In this document: positions 23,433-31,198 of the stretch, piece by piece
Numbering within the stretch: the first letter of the stretch is position 1
Layout of the letters: each line of letters opens with the position of its first letter
From: DATBHW01 sp046704085
Lineage (GTDB): Bacteria; Chloroflexota; Ktedonobacteria; Ktedonobacterales; DATBGS01
DNA: 37,819 bases
Reading direction: 5' to 3'
Assembly: GCA_046704085.1 (NCBI GenBank)
Contig: JBJKSJ010000127.1
Coordinates: 1 to 37,819 of the forward strand
Position numbers and translations under genes: made by a program
The notes under the pieces: model-generated
The model's database searches: none
What the model saw: the letters and a program-made list of their open reading frames with translations, nothing else
What the model was told of the DNA's origin: nothing

Positions 23433-23441
23433 TGGTATACT
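23433..23441 (+). promoter_or_regulatory. Extended -10 promoter of the 3-hydroxyacyl-CoA dehydrogenase gene
   Basis: TGGTATACT (23433-23441) is an extended -10 about 43 bases before the ATG. No clear -35 is visible. It belongs to the group of ATGGTATAnT elements seen in four promoters of the window. Confidence 0.5.
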
Positions 23442-23483
23442 TCTGCCCAGAAAAACCACATCCGATGAGGGAGAAGACAGGCA

Positions 23484-24341
23484 ATGACGAACTGGAAAAG
23501 TGTCGCGGTCGTAGGCGGCGGGACGATGGGGTCGGGCATCGCCTACGAACTGGTGCGCAATCTCAATGCGCAGGTCATCATCCGCGAAGTGCCAGAGGCA
23601 CTTGATCGCGCCAGAACAAATCTGGAGCGCCTGATTGAGCGCCCACTTCAGAAGGGGCAGATCACCCGCGAGCAAGCCAGCGAGTGGTCCTCGCGCCTCA
23701 GCTTTACCAGTGACTTCGAGCCACTGGCTCAAGCAGAAGCCGTCATCGAAGCTGCCTTTGAAGACCTCAGCCTCAAACGCGACATCTTCGCCCGGCTAGA
23801 CACCCTCTGCGCGCCAACGGCCCTCCTCGCCACCAACACCTCTGGCCTCTCAATCACCCGCATAGCTGCCGCAACCAACCATCCAGAGCGCGTCATCGGC
23901 CTGCACTTCTTTAATCCCGTCCCAGTTATGAAGCTGGTTGAGATCGTGCGCGCCTATCAAACCTCCGATGAAACTGTCGCGCGCGCCAGGGAACTCTGCC
24001 AGGACATCAAGAAGGAGACAGTAGTTGCCAAAGACTATCCCGGCTTCATCACCACCCGCATCGGCATGCTCATGCTCGCCGAAGCCATCCGCTGCCTCGA
24101 AGAAGGCGTCGGGACCGTCGAAGACATCGACCTGGCAATGAAGCTGGCCTTTAACCACCCGATGGGGCCGCTGGCGCTGGCCGATCTGGTCGGCCTGGAC
24201 GTCCTGCTGCACATCCTCGACGCCAATCGTGCTGAACTGGGCGAGCGTTTTCTTGCCAGCCCCCTGCTCCGCCAGATGGTCGCCGCAGGCCACCTGGGCC
24301 GGAAGGCCGGGCGCGGCTTCTATGACTACACGAAAGAGTGA
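23484..24341 (+). CDS. 3-hydroxyacyl-CoA (3-hydroxybutyryl-CoA) dehydrogenase
   Basis: NAD(P)-dependent oxidoreductase that interconverts 3-hydroxyacyl-CoA and 3-oxoacyl-CoA. The N-terminal Rossmann motif is VAVVGGGTMGSGIAYEL. ATNTSGLSI and IGLHFFNPVPVMKLVEIV follow, where the His is the catalytic base. The C-terminal dimerisation domain contains KDYPGFITTRIGMLMLAEAIRCLEEG and ends with GRKAGRGFYDY. At 285 residues it matches single-domain Hbd/PaaH enzymes; the fused FadB hydratase domain is absent. A GGGAG ribosome-binding site lies upstream of ATG 23484. Neighbours do not show whether it serves fatty-acid degradation, butanoate or aromatic catabolism. Confidence 0.95.
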   Translation: MTNWKSVAVVGGGTMGSGIAYELVRNLNAQVIIREVPEALDRARTNLERLIERPLQKGQITREQASEWSSRLSFTSDFEPLAQAEAVIEAAFEDLSLKRDIFARLDTLCAPTALLATNTSGLSITRIAAATNHPERVIGLHFFNPVPVMKLVEIVRAYQTSDETVARARELCQDIKKETVVAKDYPGFITTRIGMLMLAEAIRCLEEGVGTVEDIDLAMKLAFNHPMGPLALADLVGLDVLLHILDANRAELGERFLASPLLRQMVAAGHLGRKAGRGFYDYTKE

Positions 24342-24362
24342 CGCGCCGCCCTGACCTCGCGC

Positions 24363-24659
24363 CTATTCCGGCTCAATCGTGCTGGTCAAGCCATAGCCTT
24401 CCAGCCCCGCCCGATAAAACTCTGCCGTCTCCTTCGGGCAGATCACCACCAGCGCCTTACCGTTGAGGTGCGCCTCCAACATAATCTTGATGGCCTCATC
24501 CACACTCAGGCGCTGAACCGTCTGCAAGAGCGCGTGGACCACAAAATCCATCGAATTCACATCATCGTTATGCAGCAGCACGCGATACCTGGGCAGCAGG
24601 CGAAGCAGTTGCTCGACATCCTGGCTGGTCAGCGTATCTGGTTGAGAACTCATCGCCAT
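24363..24659 (-). CDS. clpS: ClpS, adaptor of the ClpAP/ClpCP protease
   Basis: ClpS brings N-degron substrates to the Clp chaperone-protease. The 98-residue protein keeps the core: YRVLLHNDDVNSMDFVVHALLQTV, with the DD.N substrate-pocket residues, VDEAIKIMLEAHLNGKALVVICPKETAEFYRAGLEGYGL and an acidic end. ATG 24659 has TAGGA five bases upstream; a second ATG at 24653 is possible. clpA or clpC is not adjacent. The gene converges on the 3-hydroxyacyl-CoA dehydrogenase gene, 21 bases away. Confidence 0.95.
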   Translation of the reverse strand: MAMSSQPDTLTSQDVEQLLRLLPRYRVLLHNDDVNSMDFVVHALLQTVQRLSVDEAIKIMLEAHLNGKALVVICPKETAEFYRAGLEGYGLTSTIEPE

Positions 24660-24838
24660 TTCCGTCCTAACAGCAAGCAGGTGAGCAATCAGGAGTTCTG
24701 TCTCTATTCTAACCAGCCAGGATTCGCTTGTCTAGAGCATCGGTCAAACAATCCTGTTTTCGTCCCGACCCGCGCGGGCAGACTTCCCGGCGACGCAGCG
24801 CCCGTAGGCCGAATCGTTCCCGCCAGCCCTGCCAGAAC

Positions 24839-25819
24839 CTATGGCGTACTCACGCTCGGCGCGCTCGGCTTCGCCGGACGCTGTCTCACTCGCCGCCGCA
24901 GATACAGCCCCACCACTACCGGCACCCAGAAAACCGCAAAAACGCCCACCCAGATCAGAATATCCGCCACCACCTGAAGCACCGCGATCATCGCGCTGCC
25001 TGCTCCGGCAAAAATCTGGCCGGGGTTCCAGGGCTTTGGAGGAGCCGCTGGCGGCGTCGGGGCTGGCGCTGGCGCAGTAGACGCCAGATTGACCGTCACC
25101 ATAGAGTACGCCGTCTGTCCGTTCAGATCGTTGATCTGCCCCTCAATCTGCTCAATCTGCCCCTCCACATCCGTCAGCTTATCCTGGATCGTCAGCGTAT
25201 CAGCAAGATTCTGCGCCTGGCTCATCAATTGCAAGAGCCGCTGCTGCTCCGTTTGCAGGTTCTTCAGGCGCGATTGCAGGTCCACATATTGGGTCGTCAC
25301 GTTCTGAACCGTCTCGTTCTCCCCGGTCAGCTTGCTATTGAAAGCAGGATAGGTCGCCGAAAAACTCCCCAGATAGCTCTTTACCGCCTCATACTTAGCC
25401 GCGCTCACCGCAAACGTCAGCGCCACCGTATAGCTGCCATCGCTCTGCTGGTTAATCTGCTCCCCCGCTGGCTGCGCCAGTGGGTCCATCGAGAGGACAT
25501 CCTGCGTGATCTGGTGTTCTACATCCAGCGGCTTGTTCACCTGCAAGTTCACCGCAAGCGCACGAATCAGATACGCATTGACCGGCGTCCCATTCGGCAG
25601 CGTTGGCTGCCCACTGCTGCCAGAAGGCGTTGACGCGCTGCCAGCAGACAGATTGCTGCCGCCAGACGCGCCACCCTGAGATGAAAGGGCCGAATTTGCT
25701 GAGCCAGAAGCGCCCCCACAGGCAGCCAGGACAAACCCCAGCGCCAGCACAGCGGACGCTCCAAACCAACGACTCACACAGCCAGATTGCTTGAAACGAA
25801 CAAAAAAAGACCTGGGCAT
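24839..25819 (-). CDS. DUF4349-family lipoprotein with C-terminal membrane anchor
   Basis: A 326-residue protein. A signal peptide ends in the lipobox VLAAC, with the lipidated Cys at residue 34, followed by a Ser/Gly/Ala-rich linker. The DUF4349 region runs from about residue 80 to 245, with YLIRALAVNLQV, then a coiled coil (QYVDLQSRLKNLQTEQQRLL ... TLTIQDKLTDVEGQIEQIEG) and GQTAYSMVTVNL. A Pro/Ala linker and one strong transmembrane segment (VVADILIWVGVFAVFWVPVVVGLYL) with a basic C-terminus follow. It is therefore exported and held to the membrane at both ends. DUF4349 function is unknown. AAAGGAG lies about nine bases before the ATG. Confidence 0.9.
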   Translation of the reverse strand: MPRSFFVRFKQSGCVSRWFGASAVLALGFVLAACGGASGSANSALSSQGGASGGSNLSAGSASTPSGSSGQPTLPNGTPVNAYLIRALAVNLQVNKPLDVEHQITQDVLSMDPLAQPAGEQINQQSDGSYTVALTFAVSAAKYEAVKSYLGSFSATYPAFNSKLTGENETVQNVTTQYVDLQSRLKNLQTEQQRLLQLMSQAQNLADTLTIQDKLTDVEGQIEQIEGQINDLNGQTAYSMVTVNLASTAPAPAPTPPAAPPKPWNPGQIFAGAGSAMIAVLQVVADILIWVGVFAVFWVPVVVGLYLRRRVRQRPAKPSAPSVSTP

Positions 25820-26117
25820 CTTCGTGCGCTCCTTTCGGGAGTTCAGACGAAAAGCAGCTTATCCCACACCAACCGATGGCGCGCAAGCCCGCAGCGCCAA
25901 CCTCATGGATAACTACCAGAGGAGACGCGCCCCCAGGCGCAAAAGTTCCACTCAGATCGGTTGTGTGGGGCAAAGCATCAGGGGCAGTGCAGTATTGCTC
26001 GCCCCACTCTTTGCTCACCTGAAGAATCGCCGGCCCGGCCTTTGGAGGATTCACCCTCGCTACTTATACTACGTCTGGCGAGGCTTGCTTCTCACAAACA
26101 TGGGGTATTTAACACAC
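25820..26117. other. Intergenic region between the DUF4349 gene and the GH15 gene
   Basis: This 298-base gap lies between two minus-strand genes. I see no coding region. A weak -10-like TAGTATAAG on the minus strand (26066-26074) could serve the lipoprotein gene. No clear terminator hairpin for the GH15 gene is visible. Confidence 0.45.
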
Positions 26118-28187
26118 TTATTTCTTGACTGTGCGCTTGCTCTGCTCCTGGCGCGCCTCATCCACCGCTGCCGCCACCACATCTGGCCGCGCCTGGGTGC
26201 GCGCGTGCACCTCATCAATCTCAAAGCGCCGATGCTTCCCCGCGTACCAGCGCACTGTAGCAATGAACTCGGCATGGCTCCAGGTCAACGGCGAAACACT
26301 CAGGGGTTCATCTGTATACGGATGCACCTGCTCGGCCAGCACCCCGCTGGGCAGCGCCCGATCACACACCCAGAGCAGCAGCGGCAAAGCTTCATGCAGT
26401 TCATCCAGATTCCTCGCCCTCGCAACCCGATACTGCGCCAGCCAGAGCGTACAGATAAACCAGGGATTGCCCGGAACCTGCCCAATATCGTGTGTCACCT
26501 GATGATAATAATCATTCTCGTAGCGCGCCATCCCACCCACGTCCGTCTTCACCCAGAGCGCGCTCTCCAGCTTGTGCATCGCCCGCTGCATCTTCGGGTC
26601 ATCGGCTGGCAGCATTCCAAAAATGAAGAGGCCGGTAATGCTGCTGTCCAACGCGCGATCTTTTTGCACCGCCCCATCTGCGCCCACCGTCACCATGCGC
26701 ACAAAACACCCAAGCTCCTCATCCCAAAGATGCTCCAGCGCCGCTTTTTTAATCTCCTCGGCGGCGCCATTGTAGCGCCCGACCAGATCAGCCTCGCCAA
26801 ATGCCTCAGCAAAGCTCCCCGCTGCCTTTAGCCCGGCGTAGACTGCTGCCACCGTATAGGTATGGATGCCCCGCCGTTCTTCCCAGAGATCATGCGAAGG
26901 CGCGGGCAGCCGCGTATGCGCTTCGCGGTAGTTCACCAGGAACTCAGCCGCCCCCTTGATTAGCGGAATATACAGAGGCCGCACATACTCCACATCGCGG
27001 AACAGGTTGTAATACTGCCAGAGGCTATACACCACCAGCGCCGTCTCATCCTCCTGAATAGGAAGCTGCGGATGATTCTCCTGATCCACCCAGGGCTGCC
27101 AGCTACTCCCCAGCGCCCCGGTCGGCGTATATTTATGCAGCAGATACCCATAATTGCCGATTAGCCGCCCGCAGAAGCGAAAAAACGCGCGGGTCACATC
27201 CGAATAGCCCGCGTGGCTCAGCGCGTTTGCCGCCAGCGCCCCATCGCGCGGCCACATATACGAATAGCTATCGCGCGAAAACGAATACACATCGGCGTCA
27301 TTGGCCGCAATGATTGCCCCATCATCGTCGATATTCGTGCGCAGAATCAGCAGGCTGCGATGATACAGGTTTTCAACCTGCGGCGGCACATCCCCCAAAT
27401 CCTGAGGCAGCTTATTCACCCAAAGGCGCCAGTAAGCCCGCGTGCGAACAAGATACCTCTGCGGCCCGGCCTGGCGAATCTCCGCATCCTGCCTGGAAAC
27501 CTCCGCGTAGGTCGATCCAGCCACCAGCCAATGGTAAGCCAGCGACGATCCATTCGCCGGAACCTGCGGCAGATGAAGGCCAATCGTGCAATCAACCGAA
27601 CCCTGCGCAATCGGGTTGCGCCCCAACACCCCGTCTTCGGCGTCGCGCCAGGTGCCTTGCGCGCCGTTAAAGTCTTTGTACCCGGTTGCCCAATCATCAA
27701 TCCCCAGGTGATCGCCCACCTGCCCACTCATCAGGAAATTGACCAGCCCCTTATACGCCACCAGCGCGTTCAATTCCGCCCGATAATAAATCGTATTGGC
27801 GCCCTCCGTCTCCCACAAACGCCAATCATAATGCAGAAAGAGCCGCACCTCGCGCGGATGCGTCGCCTCATTCTGCACCTCGATCCGCCGCAGAAGAACA
27901 TCGCTATCGACATCAACCGCATCCTGACACACCAGCGTTAGCTCTAGCTCGTGATTCGTCAGCGTCACCTGCGTCACCAACGCATCTTCCTGGTACAGCA
28001 TCTCCCGATGCCACGCGGCATCATCGATCCAGCAGAAGCGACCTTCCACCCACACCCCCATATGGCACACATTCCCCAGCGTGTGGTTCGCCTCCCCAAC
28101 ATGCGGCCAATAAATATCGCGTAGCTGATAACTATGGTCAAAGTTCACCAGCAGAGAGCCATTGCCCAACGGCAAATCACGCGGCAT
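26118..28187 (-). CDS. Glycoside hydrolase family 15 (glucoamylase-like)
   Basis: A 689-residue inverting glucosidase. The N-terminal beta-sandwich (about residues 1-270) begins PLGNGSLLVNFDHSYQLRDIYWP. An (alpha/alpha)6 barrel follows, with YSFSRDSYSYMWPRDGALAANAL. The predicted general acid is E436 in DLWEERRGIHTYT and the general base is E619 in LAEQVHPYT. Their spacing resembles that of characterised bacterial glucoamylases. There is no signal peptide, so it should act on intracellular alpha-glucans, trehalose or related glucosides. The C-terminus is Lys/Arg/Ala-rich. GGAGG lies 8 bases before ATG 28187. The Nudix gene lies 47 bases upstream, so the two are probably co-transcribed. Confidence 0.94.
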   Translation of the reverse strand: MPRDLPLGNGSLLVNFDHSYQLRDIYWPHVGEANHTLGNVCHMGVWVEGRFCWIDDAAWHREMLYQEDALVTQVTLTNHELELTLVCQDAVDVDSDVLLRRIEVQNEATHPREVRLFLHYDWRLWETEGANTIYYRAELNALVAYKGLVNFLMSGQVGDHLGIDDWATGYKDFNGAQGTWRDAEDGVLGRNPIAQGSVDCTIGLHLPQVPANGSSLAYHWLVAGSTYAEVSRQDAEIRQAGPQRYLVRTRAYWRLWVNKLPQDLGDVPPQVENLYHRSLLILRTNIDDDGAIIAANDADVYSFSRDSYSYMWPRDGALAANALSHAGYSDVTRAFFRFCGRLIGNYGYLLHKYTPTGALGSSWQPWVDQENHPQLPIQEDETALVVYSLWQYYNLFRDVEYVRPLYIPLIKGAAEFLVNYREAHTRLPAPSHDLWEERRGIHTYTVAAVYAGLKAAGSFAEAFGEADLVGRYNGAAEEIKKAALEHLWDEELGCFVRMVTVGADGAVQKDRALDSSITGLFIFGMLPADDPKMQRAMHKLESALWVKTDVGGMARYENDYYHQVTHDIGQVPGNPWFICTLWLAQYRVARARNLDELHEALPLLLWVCDRALPSGVLAEQVHPYTDEPLSVSPLTWSHAEFIATVRWYAGKHRRFEIDEVHARTQARPDVVAAAVDEARQEQSKRTVKK

Positions 28188-28234
28188 CGCGCCCCTCCTC
28201 AGCGAGTAGAATCCTCAAGCGTTGGCCCATCACT

Positions 28235-28771
28235 TCAACGCGGCGGCCACAAAACAAGCTCCAGCAGCTTGCCAGCGGCATCGCGCTGGACGATGCCATG
28301 CAGCGGCAGCGCCTCCGTCGTATGCAGCAGGTCACGGGCCACGATAGCATCGAGCGCCGCCCGCGTATTCTCGATGATGTCATAGCGCGGATACTCCGTC
28401 AGCGCAACCCATTGCAGCGTCCCTTCGGTGCAGGGAGGCAACTGCTCGCCAGCATAGCGCGCCGTGAAATAGACCAGACGAACCTCCGCGCCCGGATCAG
28501 CGATGTCGGCCACAAAGCGCCAATCGCTGATGTCGCCCAACGTCAGCCCTGTCTCCTCCCGTAACTCTCGCAGCGCCCCAATTGCCGGCTCGCCCACTTC
28601 CTCGCCTTCCAGCCGACCACCAATTCCCGTCCAGCGTAGCGGCGCAAAGCTCTTCCAGGCCGCGCGCCTCAGCAGCGCAACCTGGGCATAATCCGGGGTG
28701 AAAAGAAAGGCCACCGAGCGCACATCATCGAGCGCCCTCAGCGCCTGATTCGGCAGAGGTGGTTCAGACAC
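28235..28771 (-). CDS. Nudix hydrolase
   Basis: A 178-residue Nudix-fold protein, predicted to cleave nucleoside diphosphates linked to another moiety, using Mg2+. The Nudix box reads GGRLEGEEVGEPAIGALREL followed by REETGL. The catalytic REUxEExG part is intact, but the spacing between the first Glu and RE is two residues longer than the classical GX5EX7REUXEEXGU. Flanking strands (SVAFLFTPDYAQVALLRRA, RFVADIADPGAEVRLVYFTARY) fit the family. It lies upstream of the GH15 gene in the same direction. The substrate cannot be deduced. Confidence 0.9.
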   Translation of the reverse strand: MSEPPLPNQALRALDDVRSVAFLFTPDYAQVALLRRAAWKSFAPLRWTGIGGRLEGEEVGEPAIGALRELREETGLTLGDISDWRFVADIADPGAEVRLVYFTARYAGEQLPPCTEGTLQWVALTEYPRYDIIENTRAALDAIVARDLLHTTEALPLHGIVQRDAAGKLLELVLWPPR

Positions 28772-29066
28772 AGCGCCTTCTTTGCCTCCAGATGAGCTTG
28801 CCTGGTCCAGAGCAAGAAACTATCCTGGACAGCCATACTCAAGCGAGCCTAGCCAGGATAGTATAGACGCGCAGGAAACGCCAGACAGCTCCTATCCCGA
28901 AGATTCTAGCCCAAACGGGGATAAGTGCCATTCCGTCAATTCTTCGCACGAGCGTCAAATGTATGAATTCTTTGCCTTCCCTGCAACTCTAGCAACTCTT
29001 GGGCGCGGCGGCTCTCTGCGCCTGGCCTGGAAAAGCATGCCAGAAATCGCGCCCCTCCATCGGCTC
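28772..29066. other. Intergenic region upstream of the Nudix gene
   Basis: This 295-base gap between two minus-strand genes contains a 10-bp inverted repeat (28819-28828 and 28853-28862) overlapping a TATACT -10 candidate on the minus strand (28865-28860). No gene is supported. Confidence 0.55.
28819..28862 (-). promoter_or_regulatory. Inverted repeat at the Nudix-GH15 promoter
   Basis: ACTATCCTGG (28819-28828) and CCAGGATAGT (28853-28862) are perfect reverse complements 24 bases apart. The promoter-proximal arm overlaps a TATACT -10 candidate read on the minus strand, so the repeat spans the expected transcription start. It could be a two-site operator, or a leader hairpin. No convincing -35 is visible. 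Confidence 0.5.
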
Positions 29067-29621
29067 CTACACAGGAGCCTCCGCGTCATGTCGCTGATGG
29101 CGCGCACGCGCACGGTCAAGCGCACCCTGGAGACGACGGTGCAATTGAGGCATCGTAATCGGCCTGTTGATAAAATCATCGGCGCTCGCGCGCACTGGAC
29201 CCTCAACTTCGGTATAATCCAGATTGGTAATCACAATCATCGCCACCGGGCGCTCGCGTGTCAGCCGTCCCAGGAGATGCAGGAGCCGGAACCCGGAGAT
29301 CATCCCACCAGCCCAGCCAGCCTCATACAGCCCATCCAGATCAAGCATAATCGCATCCAGTGCGCCTTGCTCTGCCAATTCCAACGCTTCGCTCCCCGTG
29401 GAGACAGCCCAGACTACATAGCCCGAAGCGCCCAGGTACAGACCTAATTCCGTGCGTTCAGCTTCTGTAGCGATCAATGTCAATACTGCCCGCGGTTTCT
29501 CCCCTATCGCCGACGCCAGAACATCCGCCCCTACAGCGAGAGCGTGATCCTTCCCTGTTTCAGATACCGACGCAATACGAGCGCGTTCTATGACTGCTGC
29601 ATGGGTCATCTGTCGCTGCAT
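29067..29621 (-). CDS. Degenerate response-regulator receiver-domain protein
   Basis: A 184-residue protein with a receiver-like domain from about residue 44 to 165: RAVLTLIATEAERTELGLYLGASGYVVWAVSTG, then DAIMLDLDGLYEAG and MIVITNLDYTEVEGPVRASADDFINRPITMPQL. The phosphoacceptor Asp position is kept (MLDLDG). The N-terminal acidic pair that binds Mg2+ is replaced by ATE, and the conserved Lys of the KP motif is Arg (NRPI). It is therefore an atypical or pseudo-receiver, perhaps not phosphorylated. There is no output domain; the 40-residue N-terminus and short basic C-terminus show no fold. ATG 29621 has AAGGA eight bases upstream. Confidence 0.75.
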   Translation of the reverse strand: MQRQMTHAAVIERARIASVSETGKDHALAVGADVLASAIGEKPRAVLTLIATEAERTELGLYLGASGYVVWAVSTGSEALELAEQGALDAIMLDLDGLYEAGWAGGMISGFRLLHLLGRLTRERPVAMIVITNLDYTEVEGPVRASADDFINRPITMPQLHRRLQGALDRARARHQRHDAEAPV

Positions 29622-29688
29622 AGTCGTGTCCTTCGTAGCTCCGCAAAAGAGGATAGAGGTGATCGCTGCTCAAAGCCAGACGCGCGCC

Positions 29689-29769
29689 CACCTCTTCCCG
29701 TGGGAAGAGGGGTGGAACCTGAAAGGCCAGGAACCACGCAAACACCACCCTGCCCTGGCGGAAGAGGTG
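29689..29769. repeat. Palindromic element with CACCTCTTCC ends
   Basis: CACCTCTTCC (29689-29698) and GGAAGAGGTG (29760-29769) form 10-bp terminal inverted repeats around about 61 bases. A third copy, GGGAAGAGG (29702-29710), pairs with CCTCTTCCC next to the left end, giving a local 9-bp hairpin with a 2-base loop. GGGTGG and CCACCC inside add further pairing. It resembles a small REP- or MITE-like dispersed repeat, but only one copy is in the window, so that remains a guess. Confidence 0.5.
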
Positions 29770-30050
29770 AGGGCGCTGGATAAGATACTAAAGATACCAG
29801 GATTCTACAAAGAGGATCAGCGCAGCACGATGTGTGCCAGAGTTTCGCCAGCAGCGATCAATTTTCCTCGCCCTGCTGCGCTTATTAGCAGCGGCTTCGC
29901 AAAGGCGTATCCCGCAACAATCTTGCCAGGCTGACGCCACCGGAGCAGGGCATTGGCAGCCTCAGATCGGCTGACACCACCACCCAGGGCTACGGCGCAT
30001 TGCTTGTCAAAGCACGCTCCAATGCGCCATACTGGAGACGAACTATCAGT

Positions 30051-30074
30051 TCTGGCAGAATACCTTCTGCCAGA
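30051..30074 (+). promoter_or_regulatory. Leader hairpin before the polytopic protein gene
   Basis: TCTGGCAGAA (30051-30060) pairs perfectly with TTCTGCCAGA (30065-30074) around TACC. It ends 20 bases before the ATG, just upstream of AAGGAG and GGAG ribosome-binding elements, so it could influence translation. Confidence 0.5.
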
Positions 30075-30094
30075 GAAGGAGCGCCTGGAGATTC

Positions 30095-31144
30095 ATGCAA
30101 ACTGCCAGAATAAAGCTGCAAGGCATCTATAGCCTGCTCGCCGGATTCATCTTGCTGGTAGGCGTGCCCATCTATCAATCCGCTGTGCTGGGGCCAGCGG
30201 GCTATCGCGGGCCATCCGACACAGCCTTCACGCACAGTGATTATGGTCCACTTCTGGGCTGGATCGGCCTGCACAGTAATGCTTTTATCGTCTTCCGCCT
30301 GCTTGAAATCATCGCCTTTTTCCTGATCATTCGGCTGCCAATCGCCCTGCATCGCTCGCTCAAATCCTATGGGCACACCCTGGCGCGCTGGATGCTCGCG
30401 GGTGGGCTGGTGGGTCTGGCGCTCTTTGTCGCCATGATCGCTCTCAGCAGCGTAAGTTTCATCAATGCCGCCGCTGACTACAGCCAGGCGCCATCTTCAG
30501 CAGCAGCCAGAGACGTTGCCAGTAATTTCGCTGGCCTCTATGGCGTCGAGGCGCTGGGGCAGAATACACTGGGAGGCGCGCTCCTCGCCATCTTCTTGCT
30601 CTGCGCCAACCTCTTGATCGCGCGCAGCGGCAAGCTCTCCAACCTGCTCGTCTATTTTGGCCTGCTTGTTGCGGCGCTCATGGCCTCGCTGGCCGTCCTC
30701 TTTGCCATCTCCCCGCCAGACGCCCAGACACAACTGACCACTCCCGCGCTGGCTTCGTTTGCCATCTGGCTGATCTGGCTAGGCATCCTGCTCATCCTGC
30801 GCGCCGGGCGTCTCGTCGCAGAGCCAGTCCCCGCAGCCGTTTCAGCAATCGAACCCGTAGATCAAACACCAGCGGGTGCCAGGGCTGCCGACCTGGAGGA
30901 AGCATCGGCAAACAGCCATGTCGCCGAGAATGCGGAAACGCCAGCGAGCGCCCCTCCTGGCAACCTGGAGCAAGCGTCAGCGGTCGATCTGGCAGCAGCA
31001 CCAGGCAGCGAGGCAGCGCCAGTGCTATCACCGCCGCCTGCCGAATCGGCCAGTGAAGCCGACTCCGCAGCCAGCCTCAAAACGCCCCAGAAGCTGAGCG
31101 CGTCGAAACCAAAGCGCAGCAAGGACCGCGCCGAAGGCAAGTAA
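30095..31144 (+). CDS. Polytopic membrane protein of unknown function with acidic/Ala-rich tail
   Basis: The 349-residue protein has six to seven hydrophobic segments in its first ~240 residues. Examples are IYSLLAGFILLVGVPIY, LLEIIAFFLIIRLPIAL, MLAGGLVGLALFVAMIALSS, TLGGALLAIFLLCANLLI, LLVYFGLLVAALMASLAVLF and LASFAIWLIWLGILLIL. The arrangement is reminiscent of DUF4386-type proteins, but I cannot confirm a family. The last ~100 residues are Ala/Glu/Ser/Pro-rich, probably disordered and cytoplasmic, and end in a basic KPKRSKDRAEGK. GGAG lies four bases before the ATG. The gene is isolated: it is divergent from the pseudo-receiver gene and ends at a bidirectional terminator. Confidence 0.8.
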   Translation: MQTARIKLQGIYSLLAGFILLVGVPIYQSAVLGPAGYRGPSDTAFTHSDYGPLLGWIGLHSNAFIVFRLLEIIAFFLIIRLPIALHRSLKSYGHTLARWMLAGGLVGLALFVAMIALSSVSFINAAADYSQAPSSAAARDVASNFAGLYGVEALGQNTLGGALLAIFLLCANLLIARSGKLSNLLVYFGLLVAALMASLAVLFAISPPDAQTQLTTPALASFAIWLIWLGILLILRAGRLVAEPVPAAVSAIEPVDQTPAGARAADLEEASANSHVAENAETPASAPPGNLEQASAVDLAAAPGSEAAPVLSPPPAESASEADSAASLKTPQKLSASKPKRSKDRAEGK

Positions 31145-31185
31145 AAGCAGCCCTGGCGAACATGTCTTCACGCCAGGGCTGCTTT
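31144..31185. terminator. Bidirectional terminator between convergent genes
   Basis: AAAGCAGCCCTGGCG (31144-31150 continuing to 31158) pairs perfectly with CGCCAGGGCTGCTTT (31171-31185), 15 bp with a 12-base loop. The A/T ends of the stem provide TTT on the plus strand and TTTTA on the minus strand. It serves the polytopic protein gene and the converging GlsB-like gene. Confidence 0.88.
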
Positions 31186-31198
31186 GATAAGCGCAAAC

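Larger units (their letters stand above)
29622..30094. other. Intergenic region with a palindromic repeat element
   Basis: This 473-base gap lies between divergent genes. It contains a palindromic element at about 29689-29769 and a 10-bp hairpin at 30051-30074 in front of the plus-strand gene. A short open frame crossing the element has no recognisable product and I do not call it a gene. Confidence 0.6.

Noticed and set aside
28782..29447. 221-codon plus-strand frame across the Nudix upstream gap
   Set aside because: Its second half is antisense to the receiver-domain gene, it has no ribosome-binding site and no recognisable domain.
29590..29934. Short plus-strand frame through the palindromic element
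   Set aside because: It is composed largely of repeat sequence and lacks a start signal or signature.
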